This document shows, in pieces, positions 1 to 8,533 of a DNA stretch of 51,687 bases (position 1 is its first letter; each line of letters opens with the position of its first letter). Source of the DNA: an uncultured Armatimonadota bacterium (GTDB taxonomy: Bacteria > Armatimonadota > Fimbriimonadia > Fimbriimonadales > Fimbriimonadaceae); NCBI GenBank assembly GCA_903833215.1, contig CAILEM010000119.1, forward strand, positions 1-51,687. The letters are read 5' to 3'. The translations under genes were made by a program, and so were the position numbers. The notes under the pieces are model-generated. The model saw only the letters and a list, made by a program, of their open reading frames with translations. It was not told where the DNA came from and did no database searches.

Positions 1-180
1 CTGCTGCGTCGGTACGATCACCGCCGACTACGGATCTGGTTGGTGGCTACGGTTTAGGCGTGCTTTTCGTCGGCTGCTGCGTCGGTACGATCACCGCCGA
101 CTACGGATCTGGTTGGTGGCTACGGTTTACGTGTGCTTTCCTTCGGCTGCTACGTCGGTACGATCACCGCCGACTACGGT
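1..180. repeat. 73-bp tandem repeat, 2.5 copies, probably non-coding
   Basis: The block starting CTGCTGCGTCGGTACGATCA at position 1 recurs at 74 and, with one change, at 147, so the period is 73 bp. The third copy diverges near 180. The period is not a multiple of three and both strands meet stops, so this is unlikely to be a protein repeat. Each unit contains GTCGGC and GCCGAC arms that could fold back on each other. The first copy is cut by the window edge, so the array may extend leftwards. From 181 to 343 I see no gene or clear signal. Confidence 0.85.
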
Positions 181-343
181 GGCTCTTGGTGATTGGGGTG
201 GGATGTGCAACAACGATGGGCTGGGGGATTTCTCCTGCTGGAACGGAGGGGGCGTTTATCACGAGTGCATAAGTGCGGATATTCGCTTGGCCCGAGCGTC
301 TTTGTCGTGAGGCTCGTGTCGTGATGGGACAGAATGTACGCCG

Positions 344-1168
344 ATGACTTTGAATGTCTTATTTGTTGCAGCCCTGGTCCTCACCGAGGGGCATCACGGC
401 CCATCTCCAAAGGATGTGACATTGAAACACAAAGTTGCGGTGGCATTCGCTCGTGTCAACCCCGCCAAGATGCTTAGGTCGGATCGCGACTGGATCGATG
501 CGGCTAAAGAAGTTCATGCCGACCAGGCGCGGGTCGATCATCAATTGCGAAGGTTAACGGCCAGAGAACTCAACCGATTCGTCTTGCGAAAAGGCCCCCG
601 AGAAGGGCTCAAGATCGCACTCACATTTGATGATGGCCCCCATCCTGATTTCACTCCGAAGCTGGTCAAGATCCTAAAAGCAGCAGACATTCCAGCAACG
701 TTTTTCATGATCGGGCATATGGCTGAGACCTACCCCGACATGGTGAAACTGGTTCAAACCAACGGGTTCGAAATTGCCAACCACACGTACAGCCACGTCA
801 CCCTTACCAAGCTGACGAATGAAGAAGCTGGCATCGAATATCGAGCTGCCAACGATGCTCTTAAGAAAATTACTGGCAAGGCGCCCCGCTACTGCCGACC
901 GCCCGGTGGCGACTTCGATCTCAACGTTCTTGAAGCAGCCTACGGCGAGGGACTAACAACTGTCTTGTGGACCGACGATCCCGGTGACTATGACAATCCT
1001 GGCGACATCGTCCTTCTGGAAACCGAAACCGCGAAACTTTCGCCGGGAGGAATCATCCTGCTTCACGACGGCTCTCAAGACACCCTGGACACTCTCGCCC
1101 GATTCATCGCCTCCTGCAAACGGCGCGGCTACCAGTTTGTGACATTGGATGAATTGCGTAAGCGTTAA
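344..1168 (+). CDS. Polysaccharide deacetylase family protein (NodB homology, CE4)
   Basis: A 274-aa protein with a short hydrophobic N-terminus (possible signal peptide or anchor) and a NodB-type deacetylase domain at about 88-270. All five CE4 motifs are visible: TFDDGP (94-99, metal-binding Asp), HTYSH (147-151, metal-binding His pair), RPPGG (185-189), WTDDPGD (209-215) and LLHDG (239-243, catalytic His). Family members remove N-acetyl groups from chitin, chitooligosaccharides or peptidoglycan outside the membrane; the substrate cannot be read from sequence. No strong Shine-Dalgarno precedes the ATG, so the exact start is uncertain. A GH75 chitosanase-like gene lies at 25541, which makes a chitin/chitosan role conceivable but unproven. 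Confidence 0.9.
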   Translation: MTLNVLFVAALVLTEGHHGPSPKDVTLKHKVAVAFARVNPAKMLRSDRDWIDAAKEVHADQARVDHQLRRLTARELNRFVLRKGPREGLKIALTFDDGPHPDFTPKLVKILKAADIPATFFMIGHMAETYPDMVKLVQTNGFEIANHTYSHVTLTKLTNEEAGIEYRAANDALKKITGKAPRYCRPPGGDFDLNVLEAAYGEGLTTVLWTDDPGDYDNPGDIVLLETETAKLSPGGIILLHDGSQDTLDTLARFIASCKRRGYQFVTLDELRKR

Positions 1169-1243
1169 GTAATCGCGTAGCGCTGTCCCTTCATTTGAGT
1201 TTGTCTTGCCCCTGTCGGACTGACGCGATCAGAAGACGGGGGA

Positions 1244-1396
1244 ATGATCTTTCTTGCCGTTTTGGCCACGGTTGCGATCCAGTCCGTGAGTGCCCCTCTT
1301 AACGTGACAATCCAAACCGATGACATTCCCCACTTCTGGCACCTGTACGAAACCCTCCCTGTCGAAGTTAGCCATTATCGGCGATCTTTTTTTTAG
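1244..1396 (+). pseudogene. Short signal-peptide ORF, possible remnant of a DUF2268-like protease
   Basis: A 50-codon ORF with a GGGGGA directly before its ATG. It encodes a signal-peptide-like start (MIFLAVLATVAIQSVSA) followed by TIQTDDIPHFWHLYE and stops after a run of eight T at 1387-1394. The DI-x-x-FW pattern after the signal peptide recalls the start of secreted DUF2268-type Zn-protease domains, but the rest of such a domain is missing. It may be a decayed gene, a gene cut by deletion, or a chance ORF in the 306-bp gap between 1168 and 1475. I see no clear terminator in this gap. Confidence 0.35.
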
Positions 1397-1474
1397 CCTA
1401 GATCTTCAATCCCCTAAAACCATATGTGAGAACTAGAATCCAACTCAAGGCGTCGAATAGCTGTTGAGAAGTTC

Positions 1475-4400
1475 ATGACCGGTTTTGGCGTTTCGCGATA
1501 TGCCTCCATCCTATGGCTTGGCTTTATGGCTGCCATGCCGGCAGAAGCCCAAAAAGCCTCCCCAATCACACCGCAATCACTCATCGAGTCCACCACGGAT
1601 CCTATTGCCAGAGAGTGCCTTGAAAGAATTGCACCATCGCTCGTTCAATCAGAAGGACAGTTCACGACCGAACTTCGAAAGACTTATATCGACTGGTGCT
1701 GGAGTTCGATTCTACGAGCGCTCATGCTCAAGCAGCAAACAGTATCGGATGCGACCATCGCGGATATCCAGCAGGACTCGACGCTGAAGGATGCGATTTG
1801 TGGATCGGTCTACCCGCCGGACCCGAGCATCCTTCAGAATTACGACCTCCTTCAAACACAGCTTGGGAAGAAGTTCACAACCAAGTACCGTAATCTCGCA
1901 ATCGGCATCGCGGTCGCTCGCAGGGTGAAAGGCGTCGAGACCGACCCTGGGGCCAATATTGGGCGAGAGAACCAAGTTCCAATCTGGGCTTACTCGCCTC
2001 TACAACGTCCGGCATCGGAGGCGGACAGGCAATTTGTCGTCCTGATCTCTAAGTTCATTCGCAGCAGATCTTGCTCCGCCCAAGATGTTTTCAACAATCC
2101 TGATCTTCGAAAGCAGCTGCGGCTGTATCTGACGGAAAGCAAGGTGGAAGCCCGCTACATTAACGAGGTCGACCGCACGACCGGTTTTGGTGAACGCCTG
2201 AAGAACGCGATGATCGTTCTGAATCAGCGGCCAGCATCCCGAACTCAAAAACCCAATTGCGTTGATTGGTTGAAGCATCTGATCGCCACCTATGAATCCA
2301 ACCCAATCTCGACACCTTCCGAAGGGATGCATTGGCCCCTGTTCTCCCTCGAACAAACCCCTTGGCCGTTATTGATGCCCCTTTCGCATCCGGTCCCGCT
2401 CGACGAGGCGAAGTATTTGTGGGATTCGTTTCAAGGTCTGCATGGGCAAGACCGGTATCACACTTACGGCCCCTACCGAGACGACCTCACTGCAATGCCC
2501 GACATGCTTGCACCGTCCAAATGGTTCTGGAACGCCGTCCCCGATCAGATCATTCACGGGGGACAGTGCATGCCTATTTCGCTTGCGACGCTCGACCTCT
2601 ACTCTTCGCTCGGAAAACCCGCCACAGATGCTGCCCAGCCCGGACATGCAAACCTGATCTCCTATCTCAACGACGGAGGGACGTGGAAAGCGGATATCGA
2701 GCAGGACTTCGCCGGTGGTGCTCGAGTCACCTATTCCCAATGGTATTTCGACGATCAACCAAGGAGCGAACTCCACTTCCGCGACCTCTTCGGTTGGCCG
2801 GGGGCTGAGTACCACCTGGGCCTTGCCGTAGCGATGAACCTCGGAGTCAGCTCTTACGTCGACACTCGCATTGCTTCCCGAATCTTCGATCTCCTACCAA
2901 AAGAGGCGCGCAAAAAGATGGGACACAAGTTGCTCACGAGCGCCTTGCAGGCAAACCCCTTCAATCCCGAAGTCTGGTACCGAATGGGCGCTGAGACGTC
3001 TGATTCCGTCGAGAGTCTCGCACTGGCAAAAACCGTTAAGGCCCACGACCCGAACCACCTGATCGACGCCTTACCGTCGAAGTCCTCGGCCAACTTCCTT
3101 AAGACTGGCCGGGCTGCCCCAGCCGTCAAAGATATGGACGACTATTGGTCCGTTCTGCTGGAAAACCTCTCTAGGCTGACGCTCCTTGCGCGCGGTGCGC
3201 CAAAGGACGAAACGGCCATGCATGACACCTACACCTTTCTCACGACGGTGCCTGGTCTCGATGCAAGCGAACTTGCCGGATATACGAAGCGATTTGTCGG
3301 AGTGAAGACGGTCGAAGCCGCTGCCCAAGACGCCCAGGTTGACCTCAAACTGGCAGAGAGCGGGGATGCATTCGGGTGCCTCAGAATGGGGCAGCGATAT
3401 CTTGATGGCGACGGGGTTCCTCACGACGAGCGCAAGGCGCGTGAGTACCTGATCCGGGCAGCACGCCAGGGAGAGATTTCTGCCGCATACGGACTCGAAA
3501 ACTTAAGCATCCCGATGTCGAGCGATGGCGTTGCGGTGTCGGCGTCGAGTACCTATAGCCCGACTCAGGACGTCCACCACCTCATCAACGGCGCAGGCAT
3601 GACGGGAGGCGTACACGACAACAATGGCCCCGCCGCGACAATGTGGCAGACCGTCGACAACCCGCCATCGACAGTTCCAGTGCCAGGGTTACCCGCTTCG
3701 CCAGCGTGGGTACGTTTCAACTTCCCTCAACCTCGCACTTTCGATGCGGTCGAAATCTGGAACCACAATCAGGCAAACCTAACCGACCGAGGATTCCGCA
3801 AATTCCAGATCTACGGGACACTCGATGGAAAGCACTGGTCGCCCCTAACCCATAATGCCGAACTCCCTCGCGCAAGTGGTGGGCCGTTCGAACCTGCCTA
3901 CACCGTACAAACAACATCCTCTGGCCGCCTCCTCAAGTCGGTCATCATCACTGCGGCCGCCACAGGTGGAAATTACGGCAGTGCCGATTTCGGCTTAAGT
4001 GCGGTTCGCTTCGTCACCCGCCCCGTGGCTGCCGCCTTACCTGCCTATCAGATCCAGGTTCACGCATCAAGCCAATACAGTGATAGCCAAACCGCCAACC
4101 ATCTCATCGATGGTGCAGGCATGACCGGCGAGTTCCACGACAATCACAATGGGGCGGGAACCATGTGGCAGACCCTTGAGAATCCAATCTCAACGGCACC
4201 AGCACCACTCCTTTATAAGTCGCCAGCATGGGTTCGCTTCAACTTTTCTGTTCCGCGTTACTTCGAGTCGATCAAGATATGGAACCACAATCAGGCAGGC
4301 TTGACCAACCGAGGCTTTAGAAAGATGCGAATCTACGGCACGTCAGACGGAGTGGAGTGGTTCGTATTGACAACCACGGACGACGTCCAACTTCCGATGG

Positions 4401-4597
4401 CCACCGGAGCTTCTCTGTCCGCTGGTACGACCTTCTTCAATGTCTCTCCCGAACGTCCTATCCGATCGGTGGTGATCATCGCTGATCCCCAAGATGGCAA
4501 TTACGGTAGCAATTGCTTCGGTCTCAGCGCCGTTCGATTTATCATGCCTTCTTCCGTGCCATCAACAGAGTCGGCCGATAAGCAACCCGTCCGTTAG
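1475..4597 (+). CDS. Large secreted multidomain protein: transglutaminase-like core, Sel1-like repeats, two F5/8 type C domains
   Basis: A 1040-aa protein with an N-terminal signal peptide (about 1-25, ending PAEAQ). The first half is helical and unrecognised. A segment with GGQC (Cys365) followed by QPGHA (His391) looks like a transglutaminase-like Cys/His core (inference). Residues about 635-675 resemble a Sel1/TPR-like repeat (GDAFGCLRMGQRYLDGDGVP). The C-terminus holds two related discoidin/F5-8C domains, at about 680-845 and 855-1030, each with HLI-N/D-GAGMTG, TMWQT, PAWVRFNF, WNHNQA, GFRK and NYGS blocks. Such domains usually bind carbohydrate or the cell surface. The two copies are clearly an internal duplication. 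Its function is unknown; a surface or matrix-binding role is likely. Confidence 0.75.
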   Translation: MTGFGVSRYASILWLGFMAAMPAEAQKASPITPQSLIESTTDPIARECLERIAPSLVQSEGQFTTELRKTYIDWCWSSILRALMLKQQTVSDATIADIQQDSTLKDAICGSVYPPDPSILQNYDLLQTQLGKKFTTKYRNLAIGIAVARRVKGVETDPGANIGRENQVPIWAYSPLQRPASEADRQFVVLISKFIRSRSCSAQDVFNNPDLRKQLRLYLTESKVEARYINEVDRTTGFGERLKNAMIVLNQRPASRTQKPNCVDWLKHLIATYESNPISTPSEGMHWPLFSLEQTPWPLLMPLSHPVPLDEAKYLWDSFQGLHGQDRYHTYGPYRDDLTAMPDMLAPSKWFWNAVPDQIIHGGQCMPISLATLDLYSSLGKPATDAAQPGHANLISYLNDGGTWKADIEQDFAGGARVTYSQWYFDDQPRSELHFRDLFGWPGAEYHLGLAVAMNLGVSSYVDTRIASRIFDLLPKEARKKMGHKLLTSALQANPFNPEVWYRMGAETSDSVESLALAKTVKAHDPNHLIDALPSKSSANFLKTGRAAPAVKDMDDYWSVLLENLSRLTLLARGAPKDETAMHDTYTFLTTVPGLDASELAGYTKRFVGVKTVEAAAQDAQVDLKLAESGDAFGCLRMGQRYLDGDGVPHDERKAREYLIRAARQGEISAAYGLENLSIPMSSDGVAVSASSTYSPTQDVHHLINGAGMTGGVHDNNGPAATMWQTVDNPPSTVPVPGLPASPAWVRFNFPQPRTFDAVEIWNHNQANLTDRGFRKFQIYGTLDGKHWSPLTHNAELPRASGGPFEPAYTVQTTSSGRLLKSVIITAAATGGNYGSADFGLSAVRFVTRPVAAALPAYQIQVHASSQYSDSQTANHLIDGAGMTGEFHDNHNGAGTMWQTLENPISTAPAPLLYKSPAWVRFNFSVPRYFESIKIWNHNQAGLTNRGFRKMRIYGTSDGVEWFVLTTTDDVQLPMATGASLSAGTTFFNVSPERPIRSVVIIADPQDGNYGSNCFGLSAVRFIMPSSVPSTESADKQPVR

Positions 4598-4613
4598 GTA
4601 AATTCACTTCTTC

Positions 4614-5444
4614 ATGGCAGATGCTCTTGACCTGGCCGCCTATGCTCGCCGCATAGGATTTCAAGGGAAATTCAAGCCTGACCTCGTGAACCTTCGGGAG
4701 CTAGTCAGAGCACACGTTACGCAAATACCCTTTGAAAACTTGGATGTTTTGCTCGGCAAACCAATACTCCTGACACCCTCGGCCCTCGAGGAGAAGATCG
4801 TTCATCGACGACGCGGTGGCTATTGCTTCGAAAACAATGGGTGCATGCTTCAAGTTCTTGAGCAGATCGGATTTGACGTCACTCCCCTCGCAGGACGTGT
4901 TCGACTTGGGGCTCCGGCAGATGCCATCACACCTCGTACCCATATTTTTATGAAGGTTGTGATCGATGATGAAGCTTGGTTAGTAGATGTCAGCGTCGGC
5001 GGCCTTTCGCTGACAAGCCCCATTCGCTTTGAACTCGATATTGAGCAGCCGACCGACCACGAGCCCAGACGCATCATCCAGCAAGGCACACGCTCTTTTC
5101 ACCAATACTTGGGAAGTGATGGGTGGCTCGACGTCTACGAATTCGGCGGAGACGAGATGCCTCTCGTCGATCGTCAGGTCGGAAACTGGTGGACGAGCAC
5201 CCACCCCGAGACGAAGTTCCGCAACAACCTTTTCGTTGCCCTCGCTCAGGCGGATGGAACTCGCTATGGGATACTCAACAATCGGTTCACCCATCGTCGC
5301 GGTCCAGACGTACTGAGCGAGTCTACAATTGAAAGCCCAGGTCAGCTTGAAGACCTCCTGGAAGCTCGGTTCGGTTTGTCGAATCACACTGCAGAGGAAC
5401 TTGATATCTACTTCGCGATATCCACCAAGCATTTGACCAACTGA
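4614..5444 (+). CDS. Arylamine N-acetyltransferase (NAT family)
   Basis: A 276-aa protein, the normal length for bacterial NAT. The Cys-His-Asp catalytic triad is in place: Cys71 in RRGGYCFE, His110 in PRTHIF and Asp125 in LVDVSVGG. The N-terminal IPFENLDVLLG block is also typical. The family transfers acetyl groups from acetyl-CoA to arylamines, arylhydrazines or related amines, or acts as an acyl-transfer step in secondary metabolism, in the cytoplasm. The gene begins 16 bp after the preceding stop, so it may be co-transcribed with the large secreted protein, although the two functions have no obvious link. No good Shine-Dalgarno is seen before the ATG. Confidence 0.93.
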   Translation: MADALDLAAYARRIGFQGKFKPDLVNLRELVRAHVTQIPFENLDVLLGKPILLTPSALEEKIVHRRRGGYCFENNGCMLQVLEQIGFDVTPLAGRVRLGAPADAITPRTHIFMKVVIDDEAWLVDVSVGGLSLTSPIRFELDIEQPTDHEPRRIIQQGTRSFHQYLGSDGWLDVYEFGGDEMPLVDRQVGNWWTSTHPETKFRNNLFVALAQADGTRYGILNNRFTHRRGPDVLSESTIESPGQLEDLLEARFGLSNHTAEELDIYFAISTKHLTN

Positions 5445-5719
5445 TGCTGAAATTGGGTTACAGATTGTCTTGAATAGGTGAATCGCCCAAATAGCAGGCA
5501 CCTGGACTGTTGCTCCCTTTCTGTCAAAGGGTCGAAGCCTTCTGTCCCGCTTGAATCGATGCCTATCCAGCGCGTTCTTCAAATATCTGAAAAATAGACG
5601 GCGTATTACAACTGAACAAGGGCAGAATGTCTTTCGTCATCCCGATCTAAGGGAATCCAAGAGCTGAGTGGTAATGACCGCTCGCTTGATACGTTTACAT
5701 TTCACCTCGTGGAGAATCT

Positions 5720-8386
5720 ATGAACCAAACCAAATTTCGACTTGGGTGGACCGTCGCGCTATTCCTAGCCGCGGTTCTTGCAAGTGCGCAAACCGGAATC
5801 TCCGTCACCGTAAACGGTGAGTCTGTAACCTTCAATGGAACAGGCCCACAAATGGTGAACGGAAGAGTTCTGGTACCGCTGCGCGGCATCTTCGAAAAAC
5901 TCGGTGCCTACGTTGAGTGGCACGCTGACCGACAGCAGATCATCGCGAACAAGGGCTCGAACAGCGTCGACCTTCAAATAGGTAATGCCAACGCGACCGT
6001 CAATGGCCAGAATGTTCATCTCGATGTTCCTGCCCAAATCGTCAACGGCTCAACCCTCGTACCGATTCGCTTTGTGAGCGAATCGATGGGTGCTGAAGTC
6101 AGGTGGGTTGAATCGCAACAGCTAGTTGTGATCAATGTTGGGCAACTGAATTCTGTTGAGACAACCGCACCGACCACACCTGAGCCTGAACCTGCACCCG
6201 AGCCAGCGCCGGAACCCGCTCCTGCCGATGCCGGAGACGGACCTGTTCGCATGGCCCGAATCGCCGTTTCCGAAGGTAACGTTTCGTGGCGGCCAGGTGA
6301 CGACGTCGATTGGTCAGAAGCCTCGGCAAACATCCCCCTACGACAAGGTGCCGAGATCTGGCTTAGCCGCGGTGGCAGAGCCGAACTTCAATTCGATGAC
6401 GGCAGCGTTCTACGACTTGGCGACAATGCTCTCGCGACGATTCACACGATGTATTCCGATAGTCAAGGAGAGTTCACGGAGATCAGTCTCAATACTGGAA
6501 CGGCTTCCCTTCGACTGACGACCGCACTCTCCAAGTACCAAATAGACGCCCCATTGGCATCTGTGACGGGAGCTGGCCCTGCTAACTTCCGCGTGGACGC
6601 AACCAATGGACTCCGAGTGGTTGTACGCTCTGGACAAGTCGAGGTCCAAGGCGAAGCCGGCAATGTCACAGTAGGATCCGATCAATTCCTTCGACTGGCG
6701 AACCTCTCATCCACTTACAGAATCCAAGACGTCCGTGGATACGATGACTGGGATCGCTATTGCGATCAACGTGATGGCATCGTCCTTCACCGTTCGCAGT
6801 ACCTGCCGTCGAGCATTGCCCTGGTTGCAGGCGACCTTGACAGTTATGGAACTTGGGTTCGAGATCCCCAATACGGTTACTGCTGGCGACCCAACGGCAC
6901 CGGTCGAGACTGGGCACCCTATCGAGATGGACATTGGGTTTGGGTAAGCCCGTTCGGCTGGACATGGTGCGGTAATGAACCATGGGGCTGGGCACCGTAC
7001 CATTACGGAACTTGGTTTGCCGGTCGAGATGGATGGCTTTGGCGACCAGGGCCTGCTCAGCAGTGCTGGTCTCCTGCGGTGGTTCACTTTAGTTCGGACC
7101 GAGGCAATATCGGCTGGTCTCCGCTCGCTCCATCGGAAGTTCGATATCCGCCAACAGTCGATGTTAGGTTCAAAATTGGAAACTGGGCGATCAGCTTCTC
7201 CATCGGCGGCGCTGCGAGTTACTATCCTGAGAACTCAGGCTATTGCGCACCGCGAGCCTGGAAGAACCGTGAGATCAACCGAACCACGAACATCTACAAC
7301 ATCACGAAGGTCACCAACGTCACGAACGTCTACGTCACAAACGTGTTCGTGCCGAAAAACTCTCGGGTCGTTGGTGGCGCTACCGTAGCCACGACCTCTG
7401 AATTCGGTGGTCGAGGTCGATTCAATCGAGGAAACCAAGCCAACGCGGATATATTCATCCGCGGTAGAGGCTTCGCGCCACCGACGGGTGGGGCCCTTCG
7501 GTTCGCAGGACCGACAAGCGTCCGTCCAACCGCGGCTTCGTTTAGCCCTACTCGCATCTTGATCAAGGAGCGACCAAGTGATGCGATCCGGAATCGAACG
7601 ATTATCCGCGCCCCGCTGCCACCTCACATTCAATCCATAAGTCGGCCTATCCCATCTTCGCGGATCATTCCGACTGCGCCGGTCACCCCGCCTCAACGGA
7701 TCATTCCGAATGTTCCGAACCGAAGAGGTACTGGTGGTCGGGACAATACGCCCCAGACACCGGTTACGAGACCAGTTCCGACCCAGCCAGTCACGCCGCC
7801 CCGGCGCCCTTGGGACCGAAATCGAGTCACGCCTCCCGTAGTGCCACCAACAACCAACCCACCTGTAGTGCGACCCGGGCGCAGAAATCCGCCTGTCGTG
7901 ACACCGCTGGTGGTAACTCCACCAGTGGTAAATCCTCCAGTGGTACCTAATACGCCTCCCACATCGACGATCCCAAATCGTCGCCCTCGAAATCCGAGGG
8001 GCACGAACCCGCGATCTGTTCCTCCTAAGAGTACTGATCCAACCGTTGTTGCCCCAGATCCAACGGCACCTGTGCCGACGAATCCGGTAACCAACCGACC
8101 CGTCCGGACAAGACCTGTCCCTCCCGCACGCCGGCCGACTCCGCCAGTGAGGCCTCCGGTCGTTCCACCTGCCCAGAGAGGAGACCCGACGAATCCAGCG
8201 GACTCTGGAGTGAAGGCGAACCCTCCTGGGGGCGGAGAAATCCTAAGCCCCAGCAACCCACGTCAGAGACTGCCTGCCCCGCCACGCCGTGGTGCGCCTG
8301 CTCGGAGACCAGCACCGAAAGGCAAGGTTGACAACAAGGCAGATAACAAGACGGACAATAAGTCCGACAACAAAAACGGCGGCTAG
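5720..8386 (+). CDS. Secreted copper-amine-oxidase N-domain / FecR-like / proline-rich surface protein
   Basis: An 888-aa protein with a signal peptide (1-23, ending ASAQ) and a GGAGA-like ribosome site before the ATG. Residues about 28-140 form a copper amine oxidase N-terminal-like domain with the paired motifs GRVLVPLRGIFEKLGA and STLVPIRFVSESMGA. An acidic-proline linker (EPAP repeats, about 154-168) leads to a FecR-like domain (about 175-335). Next come Trp/Tyr-rich YxWxP-type repeats like those of DUF6600 proteins (about 340-460), an Asn/Val/Thr block, then some 280 residues of Pro/Arg/Thr low complexity and a DNK-repeat tail. The architecture suggests an envelope or surface scaffold, not an enzyme: the copper amine oxidase catalytic domain is absent. 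Confidence 0.85.
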   Translation: MNQTKFRLGWTVALFLAAVLASAQTGISVTVNGESVTFNGTGPQMVNGRVLVPLRGIFEKLGAYVEWHADRQQIIANKGSNSVDLQIGNANATVNGQNVHLDVPAQIVNGSTLVPIRFVSESMGAEVRWVESQQLVVINVGQLNSVETTAPTTPEPEPAPEPAPEPAPADAGDGPVRMARIAVSEGNVSWRPGDDVDWSEASANIPLRQGAEIWLSRGGRAELQFDDGSVLRLGDNALATIHTMYSDSQGEFTEISLNTGTASLRLTTALSKYQIDAPLASVTGAGPANFRVDATNGLRVVVRSGQVEVQGEAGNVTVGSDQFLRLANLSSTYRIQDVRGYDDWDRYCDQRDGIVLHRSQYLPSSIALVAGDLDSYGTWVRDPQYGYCWRPNGTGRDWAPYRDGHWVWVSPFGWTWCGNEPWGWAPYHYGTWFAGRDGWLWRPGPAQQCWSPAVVHFSSDRGNIGWSPLAPSEVRYPPTVDVRFKIGNWAISFSIGGAASYYPENSGYCAPRAWKNREINRTTNIYNITKVTNVTNVYVTNVFVPKNSRVVGGATVATTSEFGGRGRFNRGNQANADIFIRGRGFAPPTGGALRFAGPTSVRPTAASFSPTRILIKERPSDAIRNRTIIRAPLPPHIQSISRPIPSSRIIPTAPVTPPQRIIPNVPNRRGTGGRDNTPQTPVTRPVPTQPVTPPRRPWDRNRVTPPVVPPTTNPPVVRPGRRNPPVVTPLVVTPPVVNPPVVPNTPPTSTIPNRRPRNPRGTNPRSVPPKSTDPTVVAPDPTAPVPTNPVTNRPVRTRPVPPARRPTPPVRPPVVPPAQRGDPTNPADSGVKANPPGGGEILSPSNPRQRLPAPPRRGAPARRPAPKGKVDNKADNKTDNKSDNKNGG

Positions 8387-8403
8387 CCGTTCATGAAAAG
8401 AGT

Positions 8404-8434
8404 GGTCCAGGCTCGTCAGCAGGCAGCCTGGACC
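8404..8434. terminator. Stem-loop between convergent genes
   Basis: A perfect 10-bp inverted repeat, GGTCCAGGCT (8404-8413) and AGCCTGGACC (8425-8434), with an 11-nt loop. It lies between the convergent genes ending at 8386 and 8534. No T-run follows on either strand, so it may be a bidirectional, possibly factor-assisted terminator. Confidence 0.65.
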
Positions 8435-8533
8435 GGTCCTCCAAACGATCGTCCAAGAAGATCGTCAGGGCAAACTCGTTTTGCCAAGAACCACGCCAAA
8501 GCCTAGTTGGCGCGATCCGCATTCACCGTAGAG

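Noticed and set aside
60-310. Two short plus-strand ORFs over the 73-bp repeat
   Set aside because: They arise from the tandem repeat and its flank; the period breaks the frame and there is no ribosome site or domain.
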